DNA of 64,000 bases, taken from contig NZ_LJRO01000384.1 in the NCBI RefSeq assembly GCF_001401155.1, positions 124,001-188,000 of the forward strand, in the 5' to 3' direction. The first letter of the stretch is position 1. The number at the start of each line of letters is the position of its first letter. The stretch comes from Pseudomonas tremae (GTDB lineage Bacteria > Pseudomonadota > Gammaproteobacteria > Pseudomonadales > Pseudomonadaceae). A program made the position numbers and the translations under genes. The notes under the pieces are model-generated. The model had not been told where the DNA came from and did no database searches. It saw only the letters and a program-made list of their open reading frames with translations. Of this stretch, positions 10,916 through 19,937 are shown one piece after another.

Positions 10916-11365
10916 TTATTTCCAGCGATCAGCCGCTTGGTGATCGCTGTGGCGGCCTTCTACCCAACGCGGACCTTCAGGTGTGTTTTCACGCTTCCAG
11001 AACGGCGCCCGGGTCTTGAGGTAGTCCATGACAAAATCGCAGGCCTCGAATGCGGCCTGCCGATGAGCACTGGCAACGCCGACGAAAACGATGGGCTCGC
11101 CCGGCTCCAGCGCACCTACCCGGTGCAGCACATCAACCCTGAGCAACGGCCAGCGCTGCCCCGCCTCTTCGGCGATCGTCGCCAGCGCCTTCTCGGTCAT
11201 GCCCGGATAATGCTCCAGGAACATGCCGGATACCTCGCGGCCGTCGTTGAAATCACGCACGTAGCCGACAAAACTGACCACCGCACCGATGCCACGATTG
11301 GCGGCGTGCAGCGCGTTGACTTCAGCGCCAGGATCAAAGGCGGCTGCCTGTACACGAATCGCCAT
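10916..11365 (-). CDS. moaE: Molybdopterin synthase catalytic subunit MoaE
   Basis: About 149 residues. MoaE makes molybdopterin from precursor Z using sulfur carried by MoaD. Family features are present: GAVVSFVGYVRDFNDG near residue 26, LEHYPGMTEKAL, the HRVG and VGVASAHRQAAF segments, and the active-site lysines in DYLKTRAPFWKRE. I chose the ATG at 11365, preceded by a good GGAGG Shine-Dalgarno. It is the last gene of moaC-moaD-moaE, two bases after the moaD stop. Confidence 0.94.
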   Translation of the reverse strand: MAIRVQAAAFDPGAEVNALHAANRGIGAVVSFVGYVRDFNDGREVSGMFLEHYPGMTEKALATIAEEAGQRWPLLRVDVLHRVGALEPGEPIVFVGVASAHRQAAFEACDFVMDYLKTRAPFWKRENTPEGPRWVEGRHSDHQAADRWK

Positions 11366-11367
11366 GA

Positions 11368-11613
11368 TCAACCTCCGGTCACGGGCGGAAAGAACGCGAC
11401 TTCATCGCCGTCAGCCAACGGCTCGGTCGGCTTGCACAATTCCTGATTGCGAGCGCACATCAGGTTCTGCTCGGCCAGAACCTGCCAGGCCTCACCGCGC
11501 TGCAACAGCGCCTGCCTCAGTGTTTCAATAGTGGCGAACCGGCCTTCGACAGACTCGCCGTCCAGGCCCAACGATTCACGATAGCGGGCAAAGTACTGGA
11601 CCTGAATCTTCAT
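11368..11613 (-). CDS. moaD: Molybdopterin synthase sulfur-carrier subunit MoaD
   Basis: An 81-residue ubiquitin-fold protein ending in the diagnostic PPVTGG tail, whose C-terminal Gly is thiocarboxylated. It starts [13 protein letters not shown]; the ATG at 11613 overlaps the moaC stop by 4 bases (ATGA), which implies translational coupling. The reading frame is open further upstream, but those codons lie inside moaC and are not coding. Confidence 0.94.
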   Translation of the reverse strand: MKIQVQYFARYRESLGLDGESVEGRFATIETLRQALLQRGEAWQVLAEQNLMCARNQELCKPTEPLADGDEVAFFPPVTGG

Positions 11614-12095
11614 GAAGAAACCTGTGCCTGATCGGCAGTGAAATGACCACTTTTGCCACCAAGCTTTTCCAGCAGACGAACCGACTCGATAACCATGCCG
11701 CGGTCGACCGCCTTGCACATGTCGTAAATCGTCAGCGCCGCGACGCTGGCCGCAGTCAGCGCTTCCATCTCCACGCCGGTCTGTCCGGACAGTTTGCAGC
11801 TTGCGGTGATGCGCACTGCAGCATCGCCTTCGGCGGCGAGATGCACTTTGATACTGGTCAACATCAGCGGATGGCACAGCGGGATAAGGTCGCTGGTTTT
11901 CTTGGCGGCCTGGATACCTGCAATACGCGCGACAGCAAACACATCACCCTTTGGATGACCACCGCTGACAATCATTTGCAGCGTCGCGGGCAGCATACGC
12001 ACATACGCTTCAGCCACAGCCTCACGGGACGTCACGGCTTTATCAGTGACATCGACCATATTGGCGCGACCCTGGGAATCGAGATGAGTGAGCAC
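11610..12095 (-). CDS. moaC: Cyclic pyranopterin monophosphate synthase MoaC
   Basis: A 161-residue enzyme that completes precursor Z formation together with MoaA (not in the window). Conserved segments are [32 protein letters not shown] (with the metal/active-site His), [11 protein letters not shown] and [12 protein letters not shown] assign a GTG start at 12095: it has an AAGGAG Shine-Dalgarno 7 bases upstream and gives the family's usual N-terminus ([14 protein letters not shown]). An ATG at 12119 is less likely. Confidence 0.94.
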   Translation of the reverse strand: MLTHLDSQGRANMVDVTDKAVTSREAVAEAYVRMLPATLQMIVSGGHPKGDVFAVARIAGIQAAKKTSDLIPLCHPLMLTSIKVHLAAEGDAAVRITASCKLSGQTGVEMEALTAASVAALTIYDMCKAVDRGMVIESVRLLEKLGGKSGHFTADQAQVSS

Positions 12096-12234
12096 AGCGT
12101 TACTCCTTGGCAGATGCAAGAAGTGTAGAGGGTGTGGCAGTTACAGGCTACCGGCAGCAAGCTCGGAGGGCGTAGGAGCGAAGGCTATGTTTCGGGTGAT
12201 AAAGAATTTTTGAATGCACAACACTCTTCGCGAG

Positions 12235-12273
12235 CAAGTTCGCTCCTACAGCCTTCGGCCAGGAGCGAACTTG
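12235..12273. repeat. REP-type palindrome upstream of moaC
   Basis: Perfect 13-bp inverted repeat CAAGTTCGCTCCT / AGGAGCGAACTTG with a 13-nt loop. The GAGCGAACTTGCTCGCG theme is a well-known Pseudomonas extragenic repeat (REP/REPIN). A related half-element, GTAGGAGCGAAG, occurs about 65 bases earlier near 12171. It sits between the divergent-facing phoH 3' end and the moaC promoter region. Confidence 0.82.
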
Positions 12274-12346
12274 TTATACGTGTGAGCTGGAGCATGCAAG
12301 CAAGGGGATCTCGTAAAACGAGGCTCCCCCGCTTGAAGCTTTCGCT

Positions 12347-13741
12347 CTACAGATGACTCTCTGCGTATTCGGCCAGTATTGAGCGTGGCACGCCTTGCAG
12401 GGCGATGTGTACGCCGTTCGGGAAGTCTTTGAAGCGCTCCGTGAGATAGGTCAGACCAGAGCTGGTGGCTGACAGGTAAGGGGTATCGATCTGCGCCAGG
12501 TTGCCCAGGCAGACCACTTTGGAACCGGCACCGGCGCGGGTGATGATGGTTTTCATCTGGTGCGGGGTCAGGTTCTGGCATTCATCGATCAGGATCAGGC
12601 TTTGCTGGAAGCTGCGACCCCGGATGTAGTTAAGGGATTTGAACTGAAGTGGCACTTTGCTCAGGATGTAATCGACACTGCCGTGAGTATTCTCGTCATC
12701 CATGTGCAGGGCTTCGAGGTTATCGGTAATCGCGCCGAGCCACGGCTCCATTTTCTCGGCCTCGGTACCCGGCAGAAAGCCGATCTCCTGATCCAGACCC
12801 TGAACGCTGCGCGTCGCTATGATGCGGCGATAGCGCTTGGTGACCATCGTCTGTTCGATGGCAGCCGCCAGGGCAAGGATGGTTTTACCCGAACCCGCCG
12901 CGCCTGACAGGTTGACCAGATGAATATCCGGATCAAGCAGGGCGAACAGCGCCAGCCCCTGATAGATGTCACGCGGCTTCAAACCCCAGGCTTCCTGATG
13001 CAGCAAAGGCTCCTGGTGCATATCGAGAATCAGCAACTCGTCGTTTTTGACGCCCTTGATCCAGCCCACGAAACCCTGTTCGTCGACAATGAATTCGTTG
13101 ATATGAACAGCCGGCAGCATTTCATTGAGCTGCACTCGGTGCCAGGTACGGCCTCGTTCCTGGCGGGTATCGACCTTGTTGACCCGGTCCCAGAACGAGC
13201 CGGTCATGTCATGGTAGCCACGCGACAACAGTGAAACGTCGTCCACCAGCTGGTCGGTGCTGTAATCCTCTGCTGCAATGCCGCAGGCACGCGCCTTTAG
13301 GCGCATGTTGATGTCTTTGGTCACCAGTACGACGCTCAAGTCCTTGTTGCGCGCGTGCAGGTCGATCAATTGGTTGATGATGATGTTGTCATTGAGGTGC
13401 TCGGGCAACAGACTGTTGGGTTCCTCGCGCTTGCTCATCAGAATAGACAAAAAGCCTTTGAAAACACCGGTCCCGCGATCAATGGGCACTCCCTTTTCGA
13501 CATCTGCAGGGCAGGCTTCACCCAGGGTCTTGTCGATCAGACGAATGGCCTGGCGGCACTCGGCGGCAACGGAATGTTTGCCGGCTTTCAGTTTGTCCAG
13601 TTCCTCCAGGACCGTCATGGGAATGGCGACGTGGTGTTCTTCGAAGTTCAACAAAGCGTTTGGATCATGGATCAATACGTTGGTATCGAGCACGTAAAGG
13701 ATTGGCTGGTTAGTGGAGGGGGTGCGTCCGTGATCATCCAT
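12347..13741 (-). CDS. PIN-domain/PhoH-family ATPase (PhoH2 type)
   Basis: A 464-residue two-domain protein. Residues about 15-145 form a PIN ribonuclease domain with acidic positions in LYVLDTNVLIHDP, TVLEELDKLK and LVTKDINMRLKA. Residues about 255-460 form a PhoH ATPase with Walker A NLSGAAGSGKT and Walker B SLILIDECQNLTP. This PIN-PhoH arrangement matches PhoH2 proteins, described as RNA helicase/RNases. It appears monocistronic. The Shine-Dalgarno AAGGTGAG precedes the ATG. Confidence 0.92.
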   Translation of the reverse strand: MDDHGRTPSTNQPILYVLDTNVLIHDPNALLNFEEHHVAIPMTVLEELDKLKAGKHSVAAECRQAIRLIDKTLGEACPADVEKGVPIDRGTGVFKGFLSILMSKREEPNSLLPEHLNDNIIINQLIDLHARNKDLSVVLVTKDINMRLKARACGIAAEDYSTDQLVDDVSLLSRGYHDMTGSFWDRVNKVDTRQERGRTWHRVQLNEMLPAVHINEFIVDEQGFVGWIKGVKNDELLILDMHQEPLLHQEAWGLKPRDIYQGLALFALLDPDIHLVNLSGAAGSGKTILALAAAIEQTMVTKRYRRIIATRSVQGLDQEIGFLPGTEAEKMEPWLGAITDNLEALHMDDENTHGSVDYILSKVPLQFKSLNYIRGRSFQQSLILIDECQNLTPHQMKTIITRAGAGSKVVCLGNLAQIDTPYLSATSSGLTYLTERFKDFPNGVHIALQGVPRSILAEYAESHL

Positions 13742-14035
13742 ACTCGCTCACCTTTTCAAAAGCCGGGCGACGCAGAACCAAGACAGTACTGCGCCACGAA
13801 AAGGCCGCCGGATTCTTCCCTTGAGGCAGGGTAGAAATGTCGCTCAAGGTGGGTCTTGGAAGACGCCACCTGTGTTGCAGGTTTCGGCGGTCTGTATTCG
13901 TAATACAGCAAAAGGGATGACAGAAAAAAGCGTTTTGACAGTTTTTTGAAGTTTATTTCACAGGATGACGAATAGGACTTGGCGGGCGTCCGCAGCACGT
14001 TTAAAGTCGGAAGTCCGCCCACGCCGAATCAGCCT

Positions 14036-15214
14036 TCATTCCCCCTCCGGCGCAGCCTCCTCGCTACTCTCCGGCCCTTGCTCCACGGTCGTTTCAGAGA
14101 TATTTCGACAGTCATCCCAAATCAGCTCGCTTTGCGCCGTATTGGCCAGCAGCAATGGCAGCGCAGACTGCGCCTTGTTGGCGACGTCATGAAACACGAC
14201 CGTGCCTTTGCGCCAAAGCAGCATCAAGGTCAGCACGCGGTCGCTGACCTGCTCTGCGGTGAGCCGCCCGGTGTCATCCTGCGCGTCGATGTTCCATAGC
14301 GATACACGCAGGTGCCGGTCACGAAAGAAGTCGCCACTGTCGGCCCGACGGTGACCATAAGGCGGGCGAAACAAAGGCACGAAGTTATCCGGCAGCACCT
14401 GCTGAACCAGCGCCTCGCTGCGCAGGATGGAATCCTGCCAGTCCAGCCACTGACTGTGCGAACGGTACTCCCAGCCCTGCAGGCCGACGCACTGCTGGCG
14501 GTAAAGCGCCTGCAGGCCGACAGCCGAGCTGGTGTCGAGGCGCTCCTGAAGGCTCTTGCCGAGCACAAAGAAGGTGGCAGTCATCTTTTGTTGACGCATG
14601 AAGTCGGCCAGCCAGTCGGTTCCGCCATCCAACGGGCTGGGGCCGCCTTCGAAATTGAGCATGAACGTGCGATCAGGCAGCTCGTCGCCGCTCATCTCAT
14701 CGGAGTTATAACGCTCGATCTCGCTGCTGGTCTGCGGAAACAGCGCGGCCATGAACAGCAACTCATTCAGGTAGCGGCGATGAAACGCCGCACCGGGGCC
14801 AGCCCAGCCGGCATAGAACGAATCGTTCGATACCTGATACTCCTCGGCGCGCAGGCGAAGTTGGTCCATGTCCTCGACCAGCACACAGAAGTTGGCATCT
14901 TCTTCACAGCTCTTCTGAGCAGCCTGATAGTTCTCGAGCAGGCGCAGCCACAGGCGATGGCGGACGACGTTCAGTGAAGGCACATTGACAAATCGCAGAC
15001 CCAGCCGTTGTTTGAGCCCCTCTTCGTCGAGCTTCTCACTCAGATACAACTCATGGGCGAAGGAGAGGATCTCTGCACGCGACGCCACGTCGAACAAGCC
15101 CGGCGTCTCCAGCCGCTCGGGCCAAACACTACGGTCGATGGTGGCAATGACTGGCGCGGCCGCCTGAGCCTGAAGCCACAGCAGACTCGCACACACAGCT
15201 AAAACAATACGCAA
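14036..15214 (-). CDS. Exported polysaccharide-deacetylase-like protein with a degenerate active site
   Basis: A 392-residue protein with a signal peptide (MRIVLAVCASLLWLQAQAAA). Residues about 185-350 resemble a NodB/carbohydrate-esterase-4 domain, including RPPYGHRRADSGD (motif 3), LWNIDAQDD (motif 4) and a final VVFHDV segment (motif 5). Motif 1, normally TFDDGP, reads NFEGGP near residue 187, so the metal-binding Asp is Gly. Motif 2, normally H-x3-H, reads SHSQWL, with only one His. Two of the three usual metal ligands are therefore missing. It may be catalytically inactive or use altered chemistry. The N-terminal 180 residues are helical and unassigned. Confidence 0.78.
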   Translation of the reverse strand: MRIVLAVCASLLWLQAQAAAPVIATIDRSVWPERLETPGLFDVASRAEILSFAHELYLSEKLDEEGLKQRLGLRFVNVPSLNVVRHRLWLRLLENYQAAQKSCEEDANFCVLVEDMDQLRLRAEEYQVSNDSFYAGWAGPGAAFHRRYLNELLFMAALFPQTSSEIERYNSDEMSGDELPDRTFMLNFEGGPSPLDGGTDWLADFMRQQKMTATFFVLGKSLQERLDTSSAVGLQALYRQQCVGLQGWEYRSHSQWLDWQDSILRSEALVQQVLPDNFVPLFRPPYGHRRADSGDFFRDRHLRVSLWNIDAQDDTGRLTAEQVSDRVLTLMLLWRKGTVVFHDVANKAQSALPLLLANTAQSELIWDDCRNISETTVEQGPESSEEAAPEGE

Positions 15215-15411
15215 ACCCGACGCCCTCTTGATGAGCCCTGGCCGATGACCGGCGTGCCACTATAGCCGATATAGCCACGGCTTCTTATGTCGAGATCCAT
15301 ACAACGCGCACCTGCATGACATCACTGACAATGCATCATCGACCATCGCCATCGCTGGAGTCATGGGTCGTCAACCCCTAGAATCGCAGGACGATCAAAG
15401 GAGACGACTTC

Positions 15412-16191
15412 ATGCTGATGGTGATTTCCCCAGCGAAAACCCTCGATTTCGAGACGCCACCCACTACCGCACGCTTCACTCAGCCACAGTATCTGGAGCA
15501 CTCTCAAGAGCTGATCACTCAGTTGCGAGAGCTGACCCCCGCGCAGATCGGTGAACTGATGCACCTGTCCGACAAGTTGTCCGGGCTGAACGCAGCACGC
15601 TTTGGCAGTTGGGACCCGGCCTTCACCCTCGACAATGCCAAACAGGCGCTGCTGGCGTTCAAGGGTGACGTCTATACCGGTCTGCAGGCCGAAACACTGA
15701 GCGATGCGCAACTGGACTATGCCCAGCATCACTTGCGAATGCTGTCAGGCCTTTATGGCCTGCTGCGCCCGCTGGACCTGATGCAGCCCTATCGCCTGGA
15801 GATGGGAACAAAGCTGGCCAACGCCCGGGGCAAGGATCTTTATGCGTTCTGGGGAACAAGGATCAGCGAATGGCTCAACGAGGCACTTGCCGATCAGGGC
15901 GATGACCTGCTGCTGAACCTGGCGTCCACTGAATACTTCTCGGCCATCAAACGTGCGGCGCTGAAGGCGCGGATCATTGACACCGAGTTCAAGGATCTGA
16001 AAAACGGCCAGTACAAGATCATCAGCTTCTACGCCAAGAAAGCACGCGGCATGATGAGCCGCTTTGTTATCGAAGAACGGATCAATACGCCGGCTGCACT
16101 AAAGGAGTTTGACGTGCAGGGCTATCGTTATAGCAGCGAACAGTCAACCCCCGACAAGTTGGTGTTTCTGCGAGACACTGCTAACCACTAA
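15412..16191 (+). CDS. yaaA: Peroxide stress protein YaaA
   Basis: A 259-residue cytoplasmic protein of the YaaA/DUF328 (UPF0246) family, recognised from its N-terminus ([17 protein letters not shown]) and the internal [18 protein letters not shown] and [10 protein letters not shown] segments. In E. coli the protein lowers free iron and protects DNA from peroxide damage. A good AAAGGAG Shine-Dalgarno precedes the ATG. The gene stands immediately before the alginate control region and is followed by a perfect 10-bp palindrome. Confidence 0.93.
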   Translation: MLMVISPAKTLDFETPPTTARFTQPQYLEHSQELITQLRELTPAQIGELMHLSDKLSGLNAARFGSWDPAFTLDNAKQALLAFKGDVYTGLQAETLSDAQLDYAQHHLRMLSGLYGLLRPLDLMQPYRLEMGTKLANARGKDLYAFWGTRISEWLNEALADQGDDLLLNLASTEYFSAIKRAALKARIIDTEFKDLKNGQYKIISFYAKKARGMMSRFVIEERINTPAALKEFDVQGYRYSSEQSTPDKLVFLRDTANH

Positions 16192-16203
16192 CGCCGTCAA
16201 AAA

Positions 16204-16227
16204 TGTGTAACAGGCTACTGTTACACA
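16204..16227. repeat. Perfect 10-bp inverted repeat after yaaA
   Basis: TGTGTAACAG / CTGTTACACA with a 4-nt loop (GCTA), starting 12 bases after the yaaA stop. The stem is AT-rich and no T tract follows, so it is a poor terminator. Its symmetry would equally suit a dimeric DNA-binding protein at the far upstream end of the algD control region. Confidence 0.7.
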
Positions 16228-16501
16228 GCCTTGATCTGCTGTTCCGCGCCCGCTGACGACAAGTTAGTGACGCCAAGGAATCGTCAAAACAACGCCGTCA
16301 TGCAACGTGTCTTTTTTTCGTGAAAAAATAATCAATTTTTTTAAGTAGTGGCCTTTTAGCTTTTCGCTGTAGTAGCACTTACGCCCTCTGCCCGCTGCGC
16401 CCCCTGCAAAATAAGGCTTTGGTAAAAATTCACCACGCCTTGTCTACGTCTTTGTCACGGGGTTGATACATCAAAATCTGCAAATCAGGACGAGTGGCCC
16501 G

Positions 16502-16529
16502 GAACTAAATACGAATTCATGCGCTCCTA
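16502..16529 (+). promoter_or_regulatory. AlgU/AlgT (sigma-22) promoter of algD
   Basis: The -35 element is GAACTA (16502-16507), followed by a 17-nt spacer and a TCCTA -10 (16525-16529). This is one base from the GAACTT -35 consensus. Its spacing and unusual TCCTA -10 agree with my recollection of the mapped P. aeruginosa algD promoter. It predicts a transcript start near 16535 and activation by envelope stress through AlgU/MucA. Confidence 0.8.
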
Positions 16530-16552
16530 CATCCCGTAACAATTCAGGGCTA

Positions 16553-16576
16553 ACCTGTAAGAGATCACTTACAGGT
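16553..16576. promoter_or_regulatory. Palindrome at about +18 to +41 of the algD transcript
   Basis: Perfect 9-bp arms ACCTGTAAG / CTTACAGGT separated by 6 bases, directly downstream of the predicted AlgU start point. It could be a repressor or roadblock operator, or a 5'-end RNA hairpin. I do not recognise the cognate factor. Confidence 0.65.
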
Positions 16577-16679
16577 GGGCAGAAAATCGGAAAGTTACTG
16601 ACAGGGACGCATGATCTTCCGGGTACCCGGTATCTGGAATCAGACTCACATCACTAGTTGATGTTGGTAGACAGGCGAC

Positions 16680-16688
16680 GCCGAACGG
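16680..16688 (-). promoter_or_regulatory. AlgR-like box in the algD leader
   Basis: On the minus strand the bases read CCGTTCGGC, 8 of 9 identical to the AlgR core CCGTTCGTC. It lies about 145 bases downstream of the predicted transcription start. P. aeruginosa algD also carries a downstream AlgR site, so the position is plausible. A nine-base match alone is weak evidence. Confidence 0.45.
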
Positions 16689-16997
16689 GTGGCATGCGCA
16701 GGATCCGAGAGGGACGCTACGGCTCTGGCCGGGGCTTTCCAAGCGAGGTCCGCCATCGATCGTCAGACAAGGAGTGGTTTACTGCATCCAAGGAGAGCAG
16801 GGCCCTGCCCGCCGGACAGGACACTTGCCGCTTGCACTTAGTGTCATTTGAGTTCGCCTCGTTTGTTTGGGCACTCACTCATTAACTCTGCCTGTGTTAG
16901 TTGAACGGTTTATAAGCCGTGTGCACTGACGCGTGATACCTGCTGGCAAAAATTTATATCCAGCCACTTGATGGCGTGAAAAATCGAGGAGAATACG

Positions 16998-18314
16998 ATG
17001 CGTATCAGCATATTTGGTTTGGGTTATGTCGGTGCCGTCTGTGCCGGTTGCCTTTCTGCACGCGGTCACGATGTAGTGGGCGTGGATATCTCCAGCACCA
17101 AGATCGACCTGATCAATAACGGCAAGTCGCCTATCGTTGAACCAGGCTTGGAAGAACTGCTGCAAAAAGGCCTTGCTACCGGCAAGCTGCGCGGTACTAC
17201 CGACTTCGCAGAAGCCATTCGCGCCACCGACCTGTCGATGATCTGCGTCGGCACGCCTAGCAAGAAGAACGGCGACCTGGAACTGGATTACATTGAATCC
17301 GTGTGCCGCGAAATCGGTTATGTCCTGCGCGACAAATCCACGCGTCACACCATCGTTGTTCGCAGTACTGTACTGCCGGGCACTGTCGCCAATGTGGTTA
17401 TCCCTATCCTCGAAGACTGCTCTGGCAAGAAAGCCGGCGTTGATTTCGGCGTGGCGGTAAACCCTGAGTTCCTGCGCGAAAGTACCGCCATCAAGGACTA
17501 CGATCTGCCGCCAATGACCGTCATCGGCGAATTTGACAAAGCCTCGGGCGACGTCCTGCAATCGCTGTACGAAGAACTCGACGCGCCGATCATCCGCAAG
17601 GACATCGCCGTTGCCGAAATGATCAAGTACACCTGCAACGTATGGCACGCCACCAAAGTAACCTTCGCCAATGAAATCGGCAACATTGCCAAAGCCGTGG
17701 GCGTCGATGGCCGTGAAGTAATGGACGTGGTCTGCCAGGACAAGGCTCTGAACCTGTCCCAGTACTACATGCGCCCAGGTTTCGCATTCGGCGGTTCCTG
17801 CCTGCCGAAAGACGTTCGCGCCCTCACCTACCGTGCCGGTAGCCTGGACGTTGAAGCCCCTCTGCTCAACTCGCTGATGCGCAGCAACACGTCGCAAGTG
17901 CAGAACGCTTTCGACATGGTTGCAAGCCACGATTCGCGCAAAGTTGCACTGCTGGGCCTGAGCTTCAAGGCCGGTACCGACGATCTGCGTGAAAGCCCGC
18001 TGGTAGAGCTGGCCGAAATGCTGATCGGCAAGGGCTTCGACCTGAGCATCTTCGACAGCAACGTTGAATATGCACGCGTTCACGGCGCCAACAAGGACTA
18101 CATCGAATCCAAGATTCCGCACGTTTCGTCGCTGCTGAATTCGGACTTCGATCAAGTCATCAATGACTCTGACGTCATCATCCTGGGCAACCGCGACGAG
18201 CGTTTCCGCGCCCTCGCCAACAAGACCCCTGAAGGCAAGCGTGTGATCGACCTGGTGGGCTTCATGTCCAATGCCACCACCGAAGACGGTCGTGCCGAAG
18301 GTATCTGCTGGTAA
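16998..18314 (+). CDS. algD: GDP-mannose 6-dehydrogenase AlgD
   Basis: A 438-residue NAD-dependent enzyme that oxidises GDP-mannose to GDP-mannuronate, the committed step of alginate synthesis. The Rossmann motif GLGYVG occupies residues 7-12. The catalytic cysteine falls at residue 268 in GGSCLPKD, the same number as in P. aeruginosa AlgD, which supports the chosen start. The C-terminal UDP/GDP-binding domain begins near residue 310 ([20 protein letters not shown]). A strong GAGGAG Shine-Dalgarno precedes the ATG. It is first in the 12-gene operon. Confidence 0.98.
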   Translation: MRISIFGLGYVGAVCAGCLSARGHDVVGVDISSTKIDLINNGKSPIVEPGLEELLQKGLATGKLRGTTDFAEAIRATDLSMICVGTPSKKNGDLELDYIESVCREIGYVLRDKSTRHTIVVRSTVLPGTVANVVIPILEDCSGKKAGVDFGVAVNPEFLRESTAIKDYDLPPMTVIGEFDKASGDVLQSLYEELDAPIIRKDIAVAEMIKYTCNVWHATKVTFANEIGNIAKAVGVDGREVMDVVCQDKALNLSQYYMRPGFAFGGSCLPKDVRALTYRAGSLDVEAPLLNSLMRSNTSQVQNAFDMVASHDSRKVALLGLSFKAGTDDLRESPLVELAEMLIGKGFDLSIFDSNVEYARVHGANKDYIESKIPHVSSLLNSDFDQVINDSDVIILGNRDERFRALANKTPEGKRVIDLVGFMSNATTEDGRAEGICW

Positions 18315-18321
18315 ATCAGCC

Positions 18322-18393
18322 GCAAGCCACAAGCGCCAAGCTCCAGGCCACAAGCTCAAGCCAACTGCTTGCAGCCTGGGGCTTGAGGCTTGC
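18322..18393. repeat. Nested inverted repeat between algD and alg8
   Basis: Three nested stems fill the gap. The outer stem is GCAAGCCACAAGC (18322-18334) with GCTTGAGGCTTGC (18381-18393), 12 of 13 paired. The middle stem is CTCCAGGC with GCCTGGGG, and the inner stem is CAAGC with GCTTG. The CAAGC/GCTTG theme recurs as AGCTACA units after algA. No T tract follows; partial attenuation of the operon after algD is a possible role (inference). Confidence 0.75.
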
Positions 18394-18415
18394 AACTGAC
18401 TTAGGGATACAGATT

Positions 18416-19897
18416 ATGCAGAGGCTCAAGCACGGCCTGTTACAGGCCGCCGGTTGGCTGTTCTATCTGAGTTTATTAATGGGCATTGCAACTGCATTGC
18501 CCACCAGTATCTTCGACTCACAGTCGAAGAACTTTATCTTCCTGATTGGCGCCGTCGGCATCTGGCGCTACTCGATGGGGATCACACACTTCGTGCGCGG
18601 GATGATCTTTCTGTACATCGTCTACCCTCACTTGCGCCGCAAGGTACGCAAGCTGGGCAGCGCTGCAGACCCCTCGCACGTGTTTCTGATGGTCACCAGC
18701 TTTCGTATCGACGCACTGACCACCGCTCAGGTGTACAACTCGGTAATCCGAGAAGCCATCGACTGCGGACTGCCGACCACCATCGTCTGCTCGCTGGTGG
18801 AAATGTCCGATGAGCTGCTGGTCAAGAGCATGTGGGCGAAGTTCAACCCGCCGGAACGCGTCAAACTGGACTTCGTACGGATCCCGGGCACCGGCAAGCG
18901 CGATGGCCTTGCCTACGGCTTCCGCGCCATTTCGCGTCACTTGCCCGACAGCCGCGCGGTTGTTGCAGTGATCGACGGTGACACCGTGCTCAACGAAGGT
19001 GTGGTTGCCAAGACCGTGCCCTGGTTCCAGCTGTTCGACAACGTCGGCGGTCTGACCACCAACGAGTTCTGCGAAGTGCGTGGCGGCTACATCATGAGCG
19101 AGTGGCACAAGCTGCGTTTCGCTCAGCGTCACATCAACATGTGCTCGATGGCCCTGTCCAAGCGCGTGTTGACCATGACTGGCCGCATGTCGGTATTCCG
19201 CGCCACGGTGGTCACCGACCCGGAGTTCATCGCCGACGTGGAAAGCGATTCGCTCAACCACTGGCGTCTGGGCACGTTCAGGTTTCTGACCGGTGACGAC
19301 AAGTCCAGCTGGTTCAGCCTGATGCGTCTGGGCTACGACACCTTCTACGTGCCGGATGCGGCGATAAACACGGTCGAGCACCCGCCCGAGAAGAGCTTCC
19401 TGAAAGCCAGCCGCAAACTGATGTATCGCTGGTACGGCAACAACCTGCGTCAGAACTCGCGCGCACTGGGCCTGGGCGTTCGTCGTCTGGGGATTTTCAC
19501 CAGCATCGTGCTGTTCGACCAGCGTGTGTCGATGTGGACCTCCATTCTCGGCCTGACCGTCGCCATCATCGCCAGTTTCAAATACGGCGGCGCGTTCCTG
19601 CTGATGTACCTGCTCTGGATCGGCATGACCCGTCTGATCCTGACCCTGCTGCTGTCCCTTTCAGGACACAGGATCGGGCCTGCCTACCCGATAATTCTCT
19701 ATTACAACCAGATCGTCGGCGCCCTGATGAAGATTTACGTCTTCTTCCGCCTGGACCGCCAGTCCTGGACGCGCCAGGACACAAAACTCAGCCGCGACAT
19801 GGCCAGCTTTCAGGGCTGGTTCAACACGTGGTCGTCCCGAACCATGACTTTCTCGGCTGGCACCATCTTCGTCGCCGTGCTGTTGACGATGGTTTGA
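18416..19897 (+). CDS. alg8: Alginate polymerase glycosyltransferase Alg8
   Basis: A 493-residue inner-membrane GT2 synthase that polymerises mannuronate and passes the chain through its membrane channel. Two N-terminal membrane segments are followed by the cytoplasmic catalytic domain with the substrate-binding DGD in [10 protein letters not shown] near residue 187 and the catalytic-base motif TGDDK near residue 294. [14 protein letters not shown] segment corresponds to the QxxRW region, and more membrane segments follow. I chose the ATG at 18416 ([18 protein letters not shown]), matching the known N-terminus; an upstream frame extension is not conserved. Confidence 0.96.
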   Translation: MQRLKHGLLQAAGWLFYLSLLMGIATALPTSIFDSQSKNFIFLIGAVGIWRYSMGITHFVRGMIFLYIVYPHLRRKVRKLGSAADPSHVFLMVTSFRIDALTTAQVYNSVIREAIDCGLPTTIVCSLVEMSDELLVKSMWAKFNPPERVKLDFVRIPGTGKRDGLAYGFRAISRHLPDSRAVVAVIDGDTVLNEGVVAKTVPWFQLFDNVGGLTTNEFCEVRGGYIMSEWHKLRFAQRHINMCSMALSKRVLTMTGRMSVFRATVVTDPEFIADVESDSLNHWRLGTFRFLTGDDKSSWFSLMRLGYDTFYVPDAAINTVEHPPEKSFLKASRKLMYRWYGNNLRQNSRALGLGVRRLGIFTSIVLFDQRVSMWTSILGLTVAIIASFKYGGAFLLMYLLWIGMTRLILTLLLSLSGHRIGPAYPIILYYNQIVGALMKIYVFFRLDRQSWTRQDTKLSRDMASFQGWFNTWSSRTMTFSAGTIFVAVLLTMV

Positions 19898-19937
19898 CCG
19901 GGCCAACGGATTAATTGCTTAAGTAGGAAAAATAGCC

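Larger units (their letters stand above)
16192..16997. promoter_or_regulatory. algD upstream control region and long 5' leader
   Basis: An 806-base stretch with no credible gene. It holds, in order, a perfect hairpin (16204-16227), an AT-rich tract with an IHF-like site (16330-16342, AATCAA-N4-TTT), the AlgU/AlgT-type promoter (16502-16529), a 9-bp palindrome just downstream of the start point (16553-16576), and an AlgR-like box inside the leader (16680-16688). The predicted leader is about 460 bases. A long upstream and leader region bound by AlgR, AmrZ and IHF is established for P. aeruginosa algD; its presence here is inferred from layout. Confidence 0.75.

Noticed and set aside
12120-12346. 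Small protein-coding gene between phoH and moaC
   Set aside because: The sequence is REP-type palindrome and its surroundings, and the short frames have no start context.
13892-13908. CTGTATTCGTAATACAG upstream of phoH looks like a LexA box
   Set aside because: The spacing is CTGT-N9-ACAG (17 bases) rather than N8, so LexA binding is unlikely. It remains a 7-bp inverted repeat of unknown meaning.
16875-18395. 506-codon open frame on the minus strand opposite algD, and other long antisense frames across the alginate genes
   Set aside because: They mirror strongly biased codons of genuine genes on the other strand, show no family similarity, and lack sensible start contexts.
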